This document shows positions 28,389 through 42,500 of a stretch of DNA of 64,000 bases, piece after piece. Position numbers and translations under genes: made by a program. The first letter of the stretch is position 1. Every line of letters starts with the position of its first letter. The DNA comes from Varroa destructor (lineage: Eukaryota > Arthropoda > Arachnida > Mesostigmata > Varroidae). The notes under the pieces are model-generated. The model worked only from the letters and a program-made list of their open reading frames with translations, searched no databases and was not told where the DNA came from. The stretch covers positions 29,403,565 through 29,467,564 of the forward strand of contig NW_019211454.1 of the NCBI RefSeq assembly GCF_002443255.2, given 5' to 3'.

Positions 28389-31300
28389 GTGCTATTATCT
28401 ACTTATTATAATTAAAAACTTTTCGAACATACTCAGCAATTAAAAAAACGAATGCAAATTTAGTAAATAAGTAACTACGCATTTCCAGTAGTATGTGATG
28501 AAATATCTTTAAGATACGTCATGTAATATTTAAAACCATGTCGGCATATAGCAACATGACTGTGGATGTGGCGTAAGTATTGTATTGTAAATAAAACTCG
28601 GTTTAACTTACGAGACTGTACTCGAAGGTATTCCCTGGAGATTAGTTTAATCTATAAAAATATATAGTGTTCTTCAAAAACTAAACGCACCCTTTTGGGC
28701 TCACTTATGTCGATCGTTTTTTTTAATCCTTTATTTTATTTAAACTAGACAATGAAAATATATCTAATAGCGTCATCGAATATAAAACAAGATTGGAAAT
28801 AGTTAACATGATTAGCGTAGGGTACGTTTTCTATCTGATCGGAGGACGAGCAATTTCGGTTTCTTTTTATTGTCGTTTTTACCTTTTATCTCTTCACTGT
28901 TTTCATACTTATATACCATTAAACATGTAACTTTCTTTCTTATGTAAGTCCGTTGTCAGTTTATGGTCTAGTGAACCGAACCTTATGTCGAGTTTGTACG
29001 CTAAAGAAAAAAATTTTTAGGAGAAAAAGGTATGATATTAGGACTTATTACTTTTTGCCGAGGTTGGAAGTAGTCGAAGCAGCCTGGGATATTTATTGTG
29101 TACACTGGGCCGTTTAACCCAGAAGGCTGCTCGAAGCAGCCAGAAATGGGCTCGTAGCTTCGGTAAGAGTATCGCGCCTCGATTAGCCACGACGAGGACA
29201 TTGGAGAGCGAACAACTCACTAAATAGTCGAAAAAGCAAGCTGGCAACATCAACAAGGAAACCATCACGAATGCACGGAACTTTGTTAGGAATTGAAAGT
29301 CTGGGGGACTTAAGTAAGGGGAAGTAAGGGAGGACACAATAAAAGTACAACTTTTCGTGAACTTCTAAAATCTTGTTTGGCATCATGTAACGCTCAATTA
29401 TAACGAAAGGATTTTACACAGAATTATAATGGAGGATAGGATTTAGTGTCTCCATATCGATACAAAGTAGAGCAGGCAATTGGTAGCTTTCACTCATATA
29501 TCTACAACCCGAGTTAAGCCAAATCTTGATCCTTAAACCACTGTGCCTTAAGCTAGGTAAAACCGAACCGGTCTTACATAATAGGAAATCCTTGACAAAA
29601 GCAAGACGGTCAACAAAGGTCAAGAATTATAATCCGGTTACGTCGAACGAACGAGGCTATCGGGGCTGGGGTAAAATCATCCTTGTCCACAACGATACTA
29701 GGTTGCCCTAGCCAAAGCTCGTGGAAACCTTTTTGTAAAGGCTAGACTGGCATGTTCCTTTCACAGACCCTGTTCTCCAGACCTCCAGGCCACGGACTAC
29801 CGACTTTTACAAACATTGCAAAATGAAATTAGTAACCGTACATTTGCTAATGCTATGTGAACGGGATCAAAAACAAAATTCCTTTTTAATTCCAACCGAA
29901 CCTGTTATCGAATGTTCGTGTTATGGCACTGGATCATACCCGATGTAATAAAAAAGGACAAATATTTGCTGCTCTTAGTGACTATTTTTTTAATGACAGA
30001 ATCTTACTTGAATCGATCTGAGTGGTTAATGGACCACTAGAGCGCATAGGAGCGCGACCCTTGCAATCAGTCCATAAGGAGCATTCAGAGAAGTTGGAAA
30101 CGATGTCAGCATGAAATACTCACAGCTCCTTAATTAATCGTTCCTTTCTATAAATGTTTCTCTGAAGACTTTTAAAGCTGTAGCATTTTTATTTTATATT
30201 ATTATTGCTATATTCATTTGGCCTGCTTTACTATTAATTAGAAAACAATGAGAGGTGCCACCGATAATAAGCTATTTGCTGTTGGTTATTTAACGATACC
30301 TTTGTCACTCTATAGATTAAAATTTGACTTAACATTTTCAGAGAGTAAAATTATTCAAAAAAAAAAGCGTAATTCCCTATAGAATCGCAGTTCTATATAT
30401 TCGAAAACTGTATGACTTTTCTATATTTACTGCCCTTATTCCCTATATCAACATTTTTTATTCTATCATCCAATTGACCTTCTATTATGAGTTTTATACG
30501 AACTGTTGAACGTTATCAGTGTCATTGATAGAAATTGAAAATGTTTAATCGAGGTCAGAAGTATATTTAAACATACAGAGTAGTACATACACGTTTCGCG
30601 CCGTGTGCTTGCAGTACAAATAAACCTACCCGAATGGTTAATAAGCGCGGAAGTCTTTTCAATTTAAATTGCTCCTTTTTACGGTACGGTTGTCACCAAC
30701 GGGCCACCCAAAAAGGAAAAAAAGAAAATTCTACTGAATGGGTGTTAACCCAAACACTCATTACGTCGTTATTTTCGAAAGTAATCTGATCATGTACGCA
30801 TCAAGTTGCTTACATGACGGTGTAGTCTCAAGTGTGAAGCTGTACAAACAGATCTTCATTTGTTTACTGTATATGTAAAAAAAAAATGGCTTTAAAGTAT
30901 TATTATTTAGTTCTTGGATTACGCGACGCTGGCGGGCCAAATTAGGCTGGTAATTACTCTAGTTTCGGGGAGCTTATGAGTAAGTACCGGTTGAACTTAG
31001 CTGAGGAAAAATTGATTCAGAAAAAAACAACCTTTAATCTCGGAGATCGACGTTTAGTGGTCAGGAGGGCCACAGCGTTAAGAAAATGAACGATTGGTGA
31101 AGGCATTAGGCGAGGAAGTTTTAAACGAACGCGGAGTATGTGAATGGAGCAGGCGTTTCAAGAACGGAGATTCGAGTGCTAAGGGCCTACAGGATATTGG
31201 TACTAGACGTATTGCCGCAACCGAGAAGACTTTTTACAAAAGCAGGGCTTGTTGTCTAAATTCTGTCAGGCAAAACTGACATGTTACTCATAAAGTGTTA

Positions 31301-33470
31301 CACAATCAAAACCCGAATGCTGAACACACCAAAAATCGAGAAATTTACGGAAACCGTAGATTGACTCTAGTCAACTGGAAATGTATTCCACAACAAAAGA
31401 TCACTCACAGAATATAGCATTTATCGATTACATGTAGTTTCGCGCTGGCCGGTGTTTGGACCAGGCGAGAAAATAACATCGCCCTGGAGAAAAATCGAGT
31501 TCGATGACAGTGTCGAGTAGGTTTAAACCTAAAAATGGTTATCAGGGGGCATCTGCTACTATGATGCACTTGCCACAAGTGCAGTAATGAACCCAGCCTC
31601 ATATCGCAATAAACTTGGTTACTTCTTGGATTCACTTGTAACAGCCTAATATTAGCTCTACTCTGTTAATTGGGCGGTCTGGCCAGAAGTAACATAATCA
31701 AGGCCTTCAGCAGTAAGATGTAGCTACGCCGATGTGCACAGACAAGTTACCTTCATACATCGACAAGTTGCCGCACACGATGCCACAGAAGGGGATGAAG
31801 CCGCGTGATTATCAGAATTACGACTGACTAAACAATTTTCGTATGTCAAGTAAAAAGTAAACAGAACAGGTTAAAAACAAAATACAATTTGCAATGGTGA
31901 CCCTATCATAAAGATACGATGACACAACATTATTTGGGTGTGTATCGAAAATGGGCACTCTACAAACAAATTAGTGGACAGACCAGATTTGGGGCTATTA
32001 ACAGCATGTAACATAGACAGGAGCCAGTGACCAATAAGCGTATCTAGATAGAGAACAGCAGGGGTCTGTACGAGTCAACTGACTGAGAGAGCTCCAGGAG
32101 ATCGCTTTCTGGTAACAATTCGATCACCGTCGTATCTGTAAGGGGTCAGATCAAAGGATACTACGAAATTTTTGGGCTACATCTATACACTGCAACAAAT
32201 CAATTAGCTGACTGTCAGTTACTAATAAAAACTTGTTGTTTTATTGACTTTTCCAGGTTATACCAGCTCTGTATCTTCATGGAGGCGAACGGTATAAGTT
32301 CATAAAGGACAAAAGCCACTGGCATCAAGCGTTCGCTGTTACGCTTAAAGAGGGCATTGTTTACTTGCTGAATCCCATACTGTTAAACAAGCTTGTAGGC
32401 AAGACTGTACTATTGAGAGTGAAGATTTATCGATCTCGGTTCCATGAAACGTACAATGATATAATAAACGAGCCGACTCACCACGATATCAATGTGACAG
32501 TCCACCAAAACCAGATTCCCGCTTGTAACAATACAGGTAAAATTGTTGTTGTTGTTGTTGTTATTACTATTATGTTATCATACCGAGAAATTTTCCTACG
32601 CGTTTATAAATTCTGGCTAAATACGCTAACCACATTGACATCGTGTACACATTAGCCTCTTGAAGTCGGGGTAAAGCATATGGTTTCCTCATTACATCAC
32701 TTGACATCAATACGGAATAGATTGTGGCTTGTGAGATAAAGAGATTTGTTGTGCTGATATTTATGTTTTTAAGGAGGATGGTCCATTGCTGACAGACAGA
32801 AGTTCGGCAAATAGCATAGGAGACTTTCTAAGTAGATCCAAGAAAACAATGTCTTTTGTAGTTCAATGGCTGGCGACAATTAGTTGGAAAAAATATCATT
32901 CATTTAGTGAGCATTTCATTTTTCTTATCTTTCCTACAATTATATAGATGTTAGCTTATTCGAAAGCTAATCGAGCTCCTTGTATTTGTTTGCTAATAGC
33001 CAAATTTTATGCATCATTAGACAGCTTTTTATTCCGCTCTCGTCGCTTTGTATAGATTAAAAAAAATTGCTTTAAAGATCGGGCGGAACCTTCGATATCT
33101 GTTTTGCTTGCTATTTTCAAGGGCAAGAACTGACAATGCAACCTACGATAGTGATTCCTCGACTATGGTGAAAGCTCCATAGCTAAAAGTATAGGCTCAC
33201 CTAGAAGTCGTCCTCCTTCAAAATCGACTCAAAGGGATGCTTGACGAATTCGAAGAATCGCGCGGAATACATTGTTTGAATTGAAGATTTCGTTTTAGAC
33301 TTAGCATGCAACTTCACTATATGTACCTTTCAACTGTAATGTTTTTATCGTGTACGTCACGTCTATTCTAAGCTTGTTTAATCAGTTGTTATCTTTCCAA
33401 CGGTCGTCTAGAACGACACAAAACCAAACAGTAAGCACGGGAGGTTCTAAGTAAAAACTGCGATTACTTG

Positions 33471-33506
<36 letters not shown>

Positions 33507-36500
33507 ATATATATACAAGTAATGAGTAAAGTATCAAGATTGTTTTCCACATTCGATCTACATACAAACATTGCACCGCAGTAATGAGAACTGTAAATGC
33601 AATTTCCTACTAGGAGAACATTAAAGCAATTTCCAATCTAAAGTTTGTTGCGATCACCAAGTTATTCAAAGCGATCTAATGATTTGCAGGTTTTACTAAT
33701 GTACAATGCAGTACTTATGACAGTGAGCGAGAGTGCAACAGCATTTGCGGATATGGGGCCTCAGGGGGGCATTGCAACTGGGGCCAAGGTGAGACGACTT
33801 ATTATGGAATTGAGAAGCGCCACGTAAACGTATCGTACTTATCGTGCTCGCCGGACCTGGAGCATTGTCCAGATCAATACTGTGACGAACTGGAAGAGCA
33901 AGTTCGTTATTTATGTCCTCAGGACTGTTCTGGTAAGTTGAATTCAAATATCAAATTCGGGTTACGGGGCCTAACGCGCGCACTGTAAGGAAACGTACCA
34001 ATTGCATATATGTTAGCCATGGGTTTCGTAGCTTAGTAAAGCACTTAATTGTGGGTTCCCGTACCTCTTTCACGTGATCTGAACATTGTGTGATGTTCCT
34101 TGAACCTGGTGACCACAGGTATACCACGGTATTTGACTGAAGCACGACCAGCAACAGATGCACCACTATCATTTATTATATAACTAAAATTCTAATAGAT
34201 AGGTACTCTTTACGGGTTCACCACCAGCATTCGTTTAATTTTCTCGACTTTTATTGTACCGGATGCTACGAGACGTTCTTGCTTTCCTACATGCATTGTC
34301 AGAACAATCTCCCTGCATCTAATACCTTAGTGGCTTCCTGTTGCCGGTAGAAAAACGCATATCAGATGTGAACAACACGACGGCTTCTTATGGAGTTTTC
34401 GCCCGTAGACCCTTAACCGGCGTCAAAGTTTGCTTCTGTTTCGAGGGTCAATAAGTTTTAATCCACCATTATGTTGCAGACAATGTAGGATTGATCGCTA
34501 GACAGGCCAGCCATCCGGTTCGTGGTATCCCTGCTGACGCCAGTGAAAAATGTTGGTGCGCTACCACAAACCAGTGCACGTGTGACACGTTCCAAAGCGA
34601 GAATAAAGTTGAAACGGCACGCAGCGCACGAAGAGCCAACGAGCAATCAAAGTTGTCCGTAGGCAGCAATGCGCGTCTTTGTGGACCGAAGGTGAATCTG
34701 TCATCTAGTTTTCACTGAGTGTTCAACGTGCGAAAAAAATATAGCAGTCAGCGTTTCTTGGAAAAATGTGCATGCAATAGTATAGCTAGCAATATATTTT
34801 GACATTTTACTTGAACGAGCCAAACGTGTCTAGTTCAGTAGGTTCAGGACACCTACCTAAAGGTTACTGAGGTGGTCTCATTGACGTTAACTTTGTGAGC
34901 TGGCAAAAGCGGTTCGATAAGTGTTCAGATCTTGATAGCGATATGCTGCTAGTAGGAGAACGTGTAAGACCGAACACCATTAACATGGAGGCACTTACAG
35001 CTGGCCTACATCGAAATCGCAACAAGCCAGACGACCGGAACAGCCGCAGACAAAAGCCACATGCGTCCAAACGGCCAGTAAACACGAAGTGTTTGGAGAA
35101 CAGTTGCGGGGTTTGGGGCTAAGCGGTTGTCTTTTTGCCCCCCTTCCGTTTGTTTTCGAAGAGAACAGGTAGGACTTTGATAACAAACGACGTCGAATAG
35201 TATCCAACTCAGACCCTGGTCGAAACGATTCCCATGGGGGCGGGACAGTGTGGACGGAGCATGTCCTGCCACCCACATTGAATATGGCTGAAATGGCCGA
35301 CCATGGGAGTTTCTTATTTGTACTTCTTTTTGGCATTAGCTAAACCAAGTTCAATTCAACGATCCCCACCAGAAGCTCTGTCTGCTCCAACGTTGGAGTT
35401 TTGGGTGTGCGAAGAGGACGGTCGAGTGCGCGAATGGTTTAGTATCACAGACGTTTTCTTTGTACAAATAACTAAGATAAATAGTTAGCCATGCAGATTA
35501 GCAAGATTCTATTGCACTCGAACGAATATATGGCGAACGATAGCTTGTCCCGTTTAACTCAATGCTAGTTTCCATTTACCAGTTGGAGTCTATTGGCTCG
35601 ACTAAATGCCACCGCGGTACGAGCTTCCGTGCGACACATTCGATGTATGCCCTATCCACCCATCGTACCACGACGGACATAACAGCATCGATGCAGTTGA
35701 TATACACATAACTATTGGGCGTGGATAACAAGTGATGGGGGCCGATAAGTATAACAGGCAGTCTATAAGACAATGGATGAACTTGCCAAATTGTCGCCAT
35801 TGCACCTGGACAAGCAAAAACTCAAAGCTCTAAGAGGCGACTCGTTAAGATAATACAGAAATAATCATTATCAAATTGCCCCCTCCTTATTCTCGTTACG
35901 TTGTAATTACAGATATCGAAGCGGAATAGTTCTTAATAAATCGCTAGTAAACATAGAAAGCCTTTCTTTTCATTACTATAAATTGACAATAGACCTTAAA
36001 ACTTGAAAGTTGAATAGTTTCATCTTATCATATCAGAGACACGAATATCATCCGCTCGTCAAGCTGGCGTTACCTAAGTGATGCAACTATTAGCGCTGTT
36101 CTCACTCGATAAATCCTTTAACCTTTCTATTATCAAGACGATAAAATGGTTTGCAAAGAAACGGAAAAAGTGCAAAAAACCTAGCCGCGATAATAAGCAA
36201 ATAGGCATTTATGCGGAAATGCCGTTGTTCGAACAAGATATTTTTTCTACAAAGTGTACAAATGAATATTATAAAATGGAATACGTTTATTAAATTAAAG
36301 ACGTCGTCTTATAAACTAAGGTTGAATATTTGCGTTTTAGATTTCGACGATCATATCCACTTCTGTTACAATGTAAGTACATTCTGTATATGTATTGTAT
36401 AATACAACAACTACTTGATTGTTTTGTCTGTTGTCCCAATTATGCGGGGCAAACAGGGTTGTGCTAATCTATTAAAGGTCGTTGGACTCGGAGGCATGCT

Positions 36501-39500
36501 GCTTGTCTTCTCAGTGGTCGCCATCTTTATTACGTTACGCCGGTCCAGCATAGGTGGTCCTCAGAAAGATCCGTCGTTGAAGCATGACACTCCAGCTACA
36601 CCGGATATACCCTCTGTCTACGATCCGGAATCGTCCGCTGTTTTTGAAGGTCCCGATGTAAAGCTTCTAGCCGTACGTATCCGTTATATATATAGACATT
36701 TAATGGAGACTCACTTGTTTTCCGCAATACATAAGCGGGTAATGACGATATATCGTTGGCATTCTATGTTAAACTGCTACGTCATATTAATGCGAGCATC
36801 TCAACGGCATTCTAAATTATACCGCACCAAGATGTGCGGTTCAAGCAAATGTGATACAGTTAAACTTTTAACAAGGTACATTAAGTTTCCAATAGGCAAC
36901 TTGAACATGAGTTTACCAGTCGTCTCTGTGCAACTGTCATGAGCCGCGTACAATTAATGTTTAAAATATGTAAGTAAATATATTTACAAATGAAAAAGTT
37001 CAGCTTGATTAAGGACGCAGCATATCCACAATGGGCTTATTTTATGCATTTATTGTGCTCGGGGGCTGCCTGGAGATTCAAAATATTGTGGACACAAATA
37101 TGCTTTGTTGATTAACTCAAAATGTATGGTCTGACCAAACCAGTTCGACACTAATGGGGTGCAATTTATGGATATGAATGCTATTGCTACCCCTCATGTG
37201 ACAATAGCTATAGCTACTGTCTGTATGCCTACAACGATAACGAGCTCAGCTTCTTCGATGAGGTAGACAGAGAAAGTCATATCACATACCCAACCAGTCA
37301 TCGGTTAGGTGTATGCGTTGTGGCGAAACCCTTGAGGATGTAGCTATGTTAAATAAACTACGTTATGTAGTCTACCGACTATCAACAGCTCCGTCGATAC
37401 GGAACGTCAATTCTGACCAGACTATAGGTCAGTTAAGCAAGACTTCTTGTAAACTCATAGAGAAAAAAAAGTTCCAGTGTGAACCGATTGTGAGAGTTTG
37501 CCGCTTAAGATAGGTTTCAGTAAGGCTATTTACTGGGTCGCTTGTTGAGTGTTTTCACAGATATCGGTTAGCATATGTTTGAGCAGTGCCAAGAACCGTT
37601 TCGAGCTAGTCACGTATGTGAGAAAAAAATGCCTTTTGAGACATTATCATTTATGGAAAACGTTTCCAGGCCGCTGGACGAATCGCTGATGCTCATGATA
37701 ACAATGGCGATGATGAGGAACCGCTGGCACCGGACGGTCGAATAACAGACCATACTATATTTGCAATTACCACAATAAGCAAAAAAATGTTAACATTTTT
37801 CGCGACACCAAAAAACATTTACTCAATAAAAGTGACATTTTTCTAACTGTGTGTAAAAAGCATTGCATGACTGAGCCTTCTGTTAGATATGTACGTTTTA
37901 AACGCACATACATTTCGTGACTCAGTCCCGATTCTCATATAAACATAAGTATTTTCGTTTGTTTTTGGATTTCATTTGGCGACAGTTCTGTCAAAACATT
38001 TTGTGGAATCTAACAGTATCTTACCGTGATTTAGCGTTTTAGAGAACTCTACGTACAACGAGTATGTAGGCATTTTCTATTCTACTCCACTGTAACAGCC
38101 AACTCTAAAGCAGATTCTACAAGGCAGTAATTTTCTCGAGCTGCGACAGAGGAACCTGGTGTGCACTATGGATTTTTGTACTGGAAGTCATAGGTATTGG
38201 TTGTGAATCGTGTAGGGAGAATATGGTTTTAAGAATCACAATCAATTCTCTTCAAGCTTATCTCTAGGATCATCAATTTCGATAGAATTACTACAACAGT
38301 ATCGTATATAGATTGGCAGGCATGCTGCATCCTCACGGACCTTTTTGTCATTTCCACGTTGTATTGATCAAAAAGAGCATGATATTTGTACTGGTGATAG
38401 GGCTTCTGCGGAGCTTATTATTTACGTAAACAGCATTTAACGCACCTGCGTAATGTGGGGGATGGTGGAGCCCAGTGAATGGGGAACAGCACGACAGCAA
38501 ACTACCGAAAAGAACATTGTTCTCCTCACAAAAGAGTCATCAGTTATTTTTGCTTTGAAGTATCAATAAAGTACGTACATGGAAATGTGTCGAGCTGACC
38601 TTTGCTCACTTTGTCTGCTACCTTGACGGCTTTACTCAAGCTTTCCGCTTACCTAACAGATATAGTTTTGTATGCAGCTTTATATGATACAAAGAGGAAG
38701 AGAACGAGGTATTTTTCGGCACTATTAGCTTTTAATAGAGTCGCATTCGCGGATTATAATTATCGACTATCATCTGCACTACCTACAAGTGCTTATCATC
38801 TCACTTTTCCTTCATTAGAACGACAATAACTGAGTACAGCTATTTTTCAAAAAAAAAAAAACAACAAAAAACGCTACGATAATGATAACATTTGCGGAAA
38901 ATAATCGCAAAGTTCGCCCTGCTACAGTACAAGCTGCAAGTACGACAAAAAAACAAATGCCGGTGTAAACCGGGTACGTTGCATTCTAAGTGTGGAATTA
39001 TGTTGTTTAAGATCCAGTGCCTATATGAAATTAGGCCGAATCACCAGTTGATATAACATTGAATTCAGGTTCGCTGAACAGCATCATAGGCTTAATTTGA
39101 GCACCGTCTTCACAGTAAGGACACGCATACCGTCACTGTCATAGACATGCGTGAAACAAGAAGGGTGCTCGTATTTGATCTAAACGCATAGCCCGTTAAT
39201 CACAACCTTTCACACATAGTCGAGCAAACTTAATGAAAACATAATAGAGAGACAAAAGCTCCAGAGGCAGTCGCGCTTGAAAGTATCACACAACGAAGGC
39301 CTCGGAATGAGCAAGATAGTACAGGTTAACTGTTTACAATGCTAGAGGTAATTAGTGCTAGAGGTGCGTGCACCTCGTTGGTAAGTAGCTATGCCGGTTT
39401 AATCAGACGTAGTGATACTCAGTAGAGATTATTAAATTACTTAAGAAATAGCGCGCTATATGCCTATGTGTGAAACACATTCACGTATGCATAAAACATT

Positions 39501-42500
39501 TCACAGTAAAATGTGGTACAAATCAGAAGACTCATCATCATCATAGGCGAGTATGAAACAGTCTTCACTATAGATAGGATAAGGGGCAAATTGTTAAAGA
39601 GTAACTGGAAATGGAGAAACTTCAATATAACCGTTACCGCGGGGCGTAAGAGACGTTGATACCAGCTATTACGCAGCTAATGAGACTGGCGTTAAGACAA
39701 TATATCAACCAAAAAGTTCATAGTTGTGACACTTTTTTTTAAAATGTACTAAACTGCCAAAGTCCCAAATAAGACAGACTTTTATATTTTGGTCGCTTAC
39801 TTAAGACATCATAGTCAGTGAGACGAGGACTCGATGCGAATGACATACAGGTTAAACGTTTAGAGATACATCACTGATTAGAATTTTCGCACCTTTTCGC
39901 GATAAACGATCCGGTGCTTTATGAAATAAGTACATCTCTCACGGAACTAGGCTACTTTTGTCAAGTAACAATCATACGTATAGAAGAGCCTTCGGTCGTC
40001 ACAAAATGGAGGATATACAATGAAAATATTGATAGAGTCCTCGAAACATAAGTACTGGATCTTCAAGTGTGTATTCTGCTGATAAATTGGATGTATAATC
40101 CTACTCCGTGATACGTACGTCGGTGGTTCAACGAAATGAAGCATTTTTATTAACCTATATTTATAAAATATACATTACAGAGCAGTTAAAATTCTAAAAA
40201 CTTAGATACCAAAGGAAAGGTTTCACTTATTTTATGCAGCAACTGCCGAGCTAAGAAGTATTCGCGTTTTCGTTTCCGACGCTCTGTCTTCTTTGAAGAT
40301 CCGCCTTTAAATGTGCAGTTCAGTATATATAGCCAAGCGTCTACGAGTAATTACAAGACGTTCGGTAAATCCGATTTTCGACGCGAACGCTAGCCCGCTC
40401 ACGTTGTGTCGTTTGCGCACTTGCCTCATTTACTCTCCTCGTAAAATGACCTCAAAGCGTATCTTATGCTGGACGTGTCACATCGGGTCAACATTAGTGT
40501 TGATAGCATGGGACGTGTCCAGAGCCCAGTCAGTTGCGGTCCTGCAGCTGTTGTGGCATTTCTGCCCCAGTAGTTACCTTGACAAGAAGCAACACAACCT
40601 TTAATCGAAATACCACCACAGAGCATGGTCTCGTGTTCTGCGTCCGACATAACTTGATTTGTCGATCGGCTCAACTCTGACCTTACGAAGCTCGCCGGCG
40701 CTAGCAGGATGCTTGTCGCTAGCTGGTATATATGCGTAAACAAGCGGAATCCACGAGACAATCTAATTTGTCGTAAGATGCTACAGGAATCGATAAACTT
40801 TACTCAAACGTTTAACTTAGTCCCGTCTTTACGACAAGATAGATGTAAAAACGCCACTTACTCGAGTATTTTCCTTCCTAGTCGTGTACCGTAACGGAAA
40901 GTTACCTGCCGCCATGAGGGTAGCGATAGACACCAGCTTATTGCTTAAATTGAATGGATCTAATAACGTTTCATTAGACAATACATAGAACTGTACAGGC
41001 ATTATGAACGTCGGTTTCTAGCCTTGGCCTAAGATAATATCTTTCCTAGTAGTAGTCCAAACGATAGAGTGTAACTTCCTCTATAGGGTTATGTACATTC
41101 CATTAAGTTACTTTAATTACGAAACCTAATTTAGCGGCCACGCCATTGTCGCCTAACGATCTCACACGCTACCTATCTTGGCGCACCAACAGCGACGCTG
41201 CTTGGGGCATTCAGCATACGGACGTTACACGAATGCTTAGTGCTCCGCTCATCACCTAGCTTGTTTGTCGTTCAATTGGGGGGACCGTAACCCAATACGG
41301 CCTACATTCTATAGCGCCCTGGAGCAGCCTGCAAATTTTAGTCCGAATTGGCGGATATCTCATTACCATCGTTGTTGCGCGAACCGCATTTGAAATACCC
41401 GCTATAAATAAAAGCTTAGGAGAAATAGTAAAAACAGTACTTTAATTCTGCTATCTATGCGCTATACCAGCAACAATAAAGTGGAACCATAAATGAATTA
41501 TTAGAACGAAGTCGTACAGGGCTCAGTCGTAGACAAATGTCAACAAGAGACTTTTTACATGGAGAATGGAATAGCGTTATGAGCGCTTAGTTATAGGTTT
41601 AGACCCAGCAAATAATCACAACAGGTGTCAGTGCATGGGAGTTGATTCATGAGCGGTGGATTTTACGACACGAGTGCTGTTTGAACGTAACAAATAGCAA
41701 TGGGGTCAGGTCCGTAGGTCCGTTCCGTTGCAGCTTAATTCTGGAAATCAAAGAACTGCGATCACTGTTCATACCCATATCAAGCGCGTGCTTGAGATCT
41801 CATAGATCTTCAATATATTACGGCTTGAAATTTTTCGGTTAATCTAAGTGACCTATTTCAAGCATGCTTAAGCGCCTCCACCTGTCACTGCATCAAAACC
41901 TGTGTGTCTAACTGGTTGAGTGGTTACAGCCATTTAATTTAATCGTTCTCTGCTTGAAGGAGAAGAAAATAAGGTGCCCAACAGAAATACATTAATAGAA
42001 TTTTAAAATTACAGATTATCGCAAACAAGGAATCCTCAATATTACAATAGACAAATTTTGAAAATTGACAAATTTTAGTTCGAATGAATTTCTAATTGAG
42101 AGGTAATAGCGCGATGTTTTCATAGCCGAATTTGCTTCCCCTACCCTGTTTGATTCATTGAAATGATGAAAATGCTGCTTTTGATTGAGAGACTTCAAAG
42201 ATTCATGCACTATAGACTTTTTTATTTTACTGCTTCTATCTTACATACGCAGGGCAAAACCATTCATTTCATGGTTAGAGTAAAGCATTTAATAAGCAGT
42301 AACTGAGAAAGATATATAGAATTAAAGAAATCAATGCTATACCAATCACAAGGTTAACATTCACTGCTATACGCGGTTCACACGAAGATGATGGCACTTA
42401 TGAATCAGTACATAATTACCATTAGCTACACTGGTAAGTTATTTAAACAAATATTTAACGCGCAAGCTCGACATGGGTATATATATATATATATATATAT

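Larger units (their letters stand above)
26402..32256 (+). other. Ret: Ret intron F/G, longest intron, with transposon remnants
   Basis: 5,855 bp, GT-AG, phase 0. It holds a long TA microsatellite at 28,324-28,383, a mariner transposase C-terminal remnant near 29.65-29.83 kb and an N-terminal remnant near 31.1 kb, both in the same orientation as Ret. No host coding exon was seen in it. Confidence 0.7.
32537..33689 (+). other. Ret: Ret intron G/H
   Basis: 1,153 bp, GT-AG, phase 1. It starts beside a GTT microsatellite and contains the TA palindrome at 33,463-33,523. Confidence 0.85.

Noticed and set aside
36341..36372. Possible 32-nt micro-exon between Ret exons I and J (TTTTAG acceptor, GTAAGT donor)
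   Set aside because: It would leave phase 2, while exon J must be entered in phase 0; inclusion puts a stop early in exon J. Direct I-J joining also restores the last cysteine pair.
36673..36942. Read-through extension of exon J as coding
   Set aside because: A GTACGT donor lies at the end of the protein-like part; the extension has no receptor-like features and then stops.
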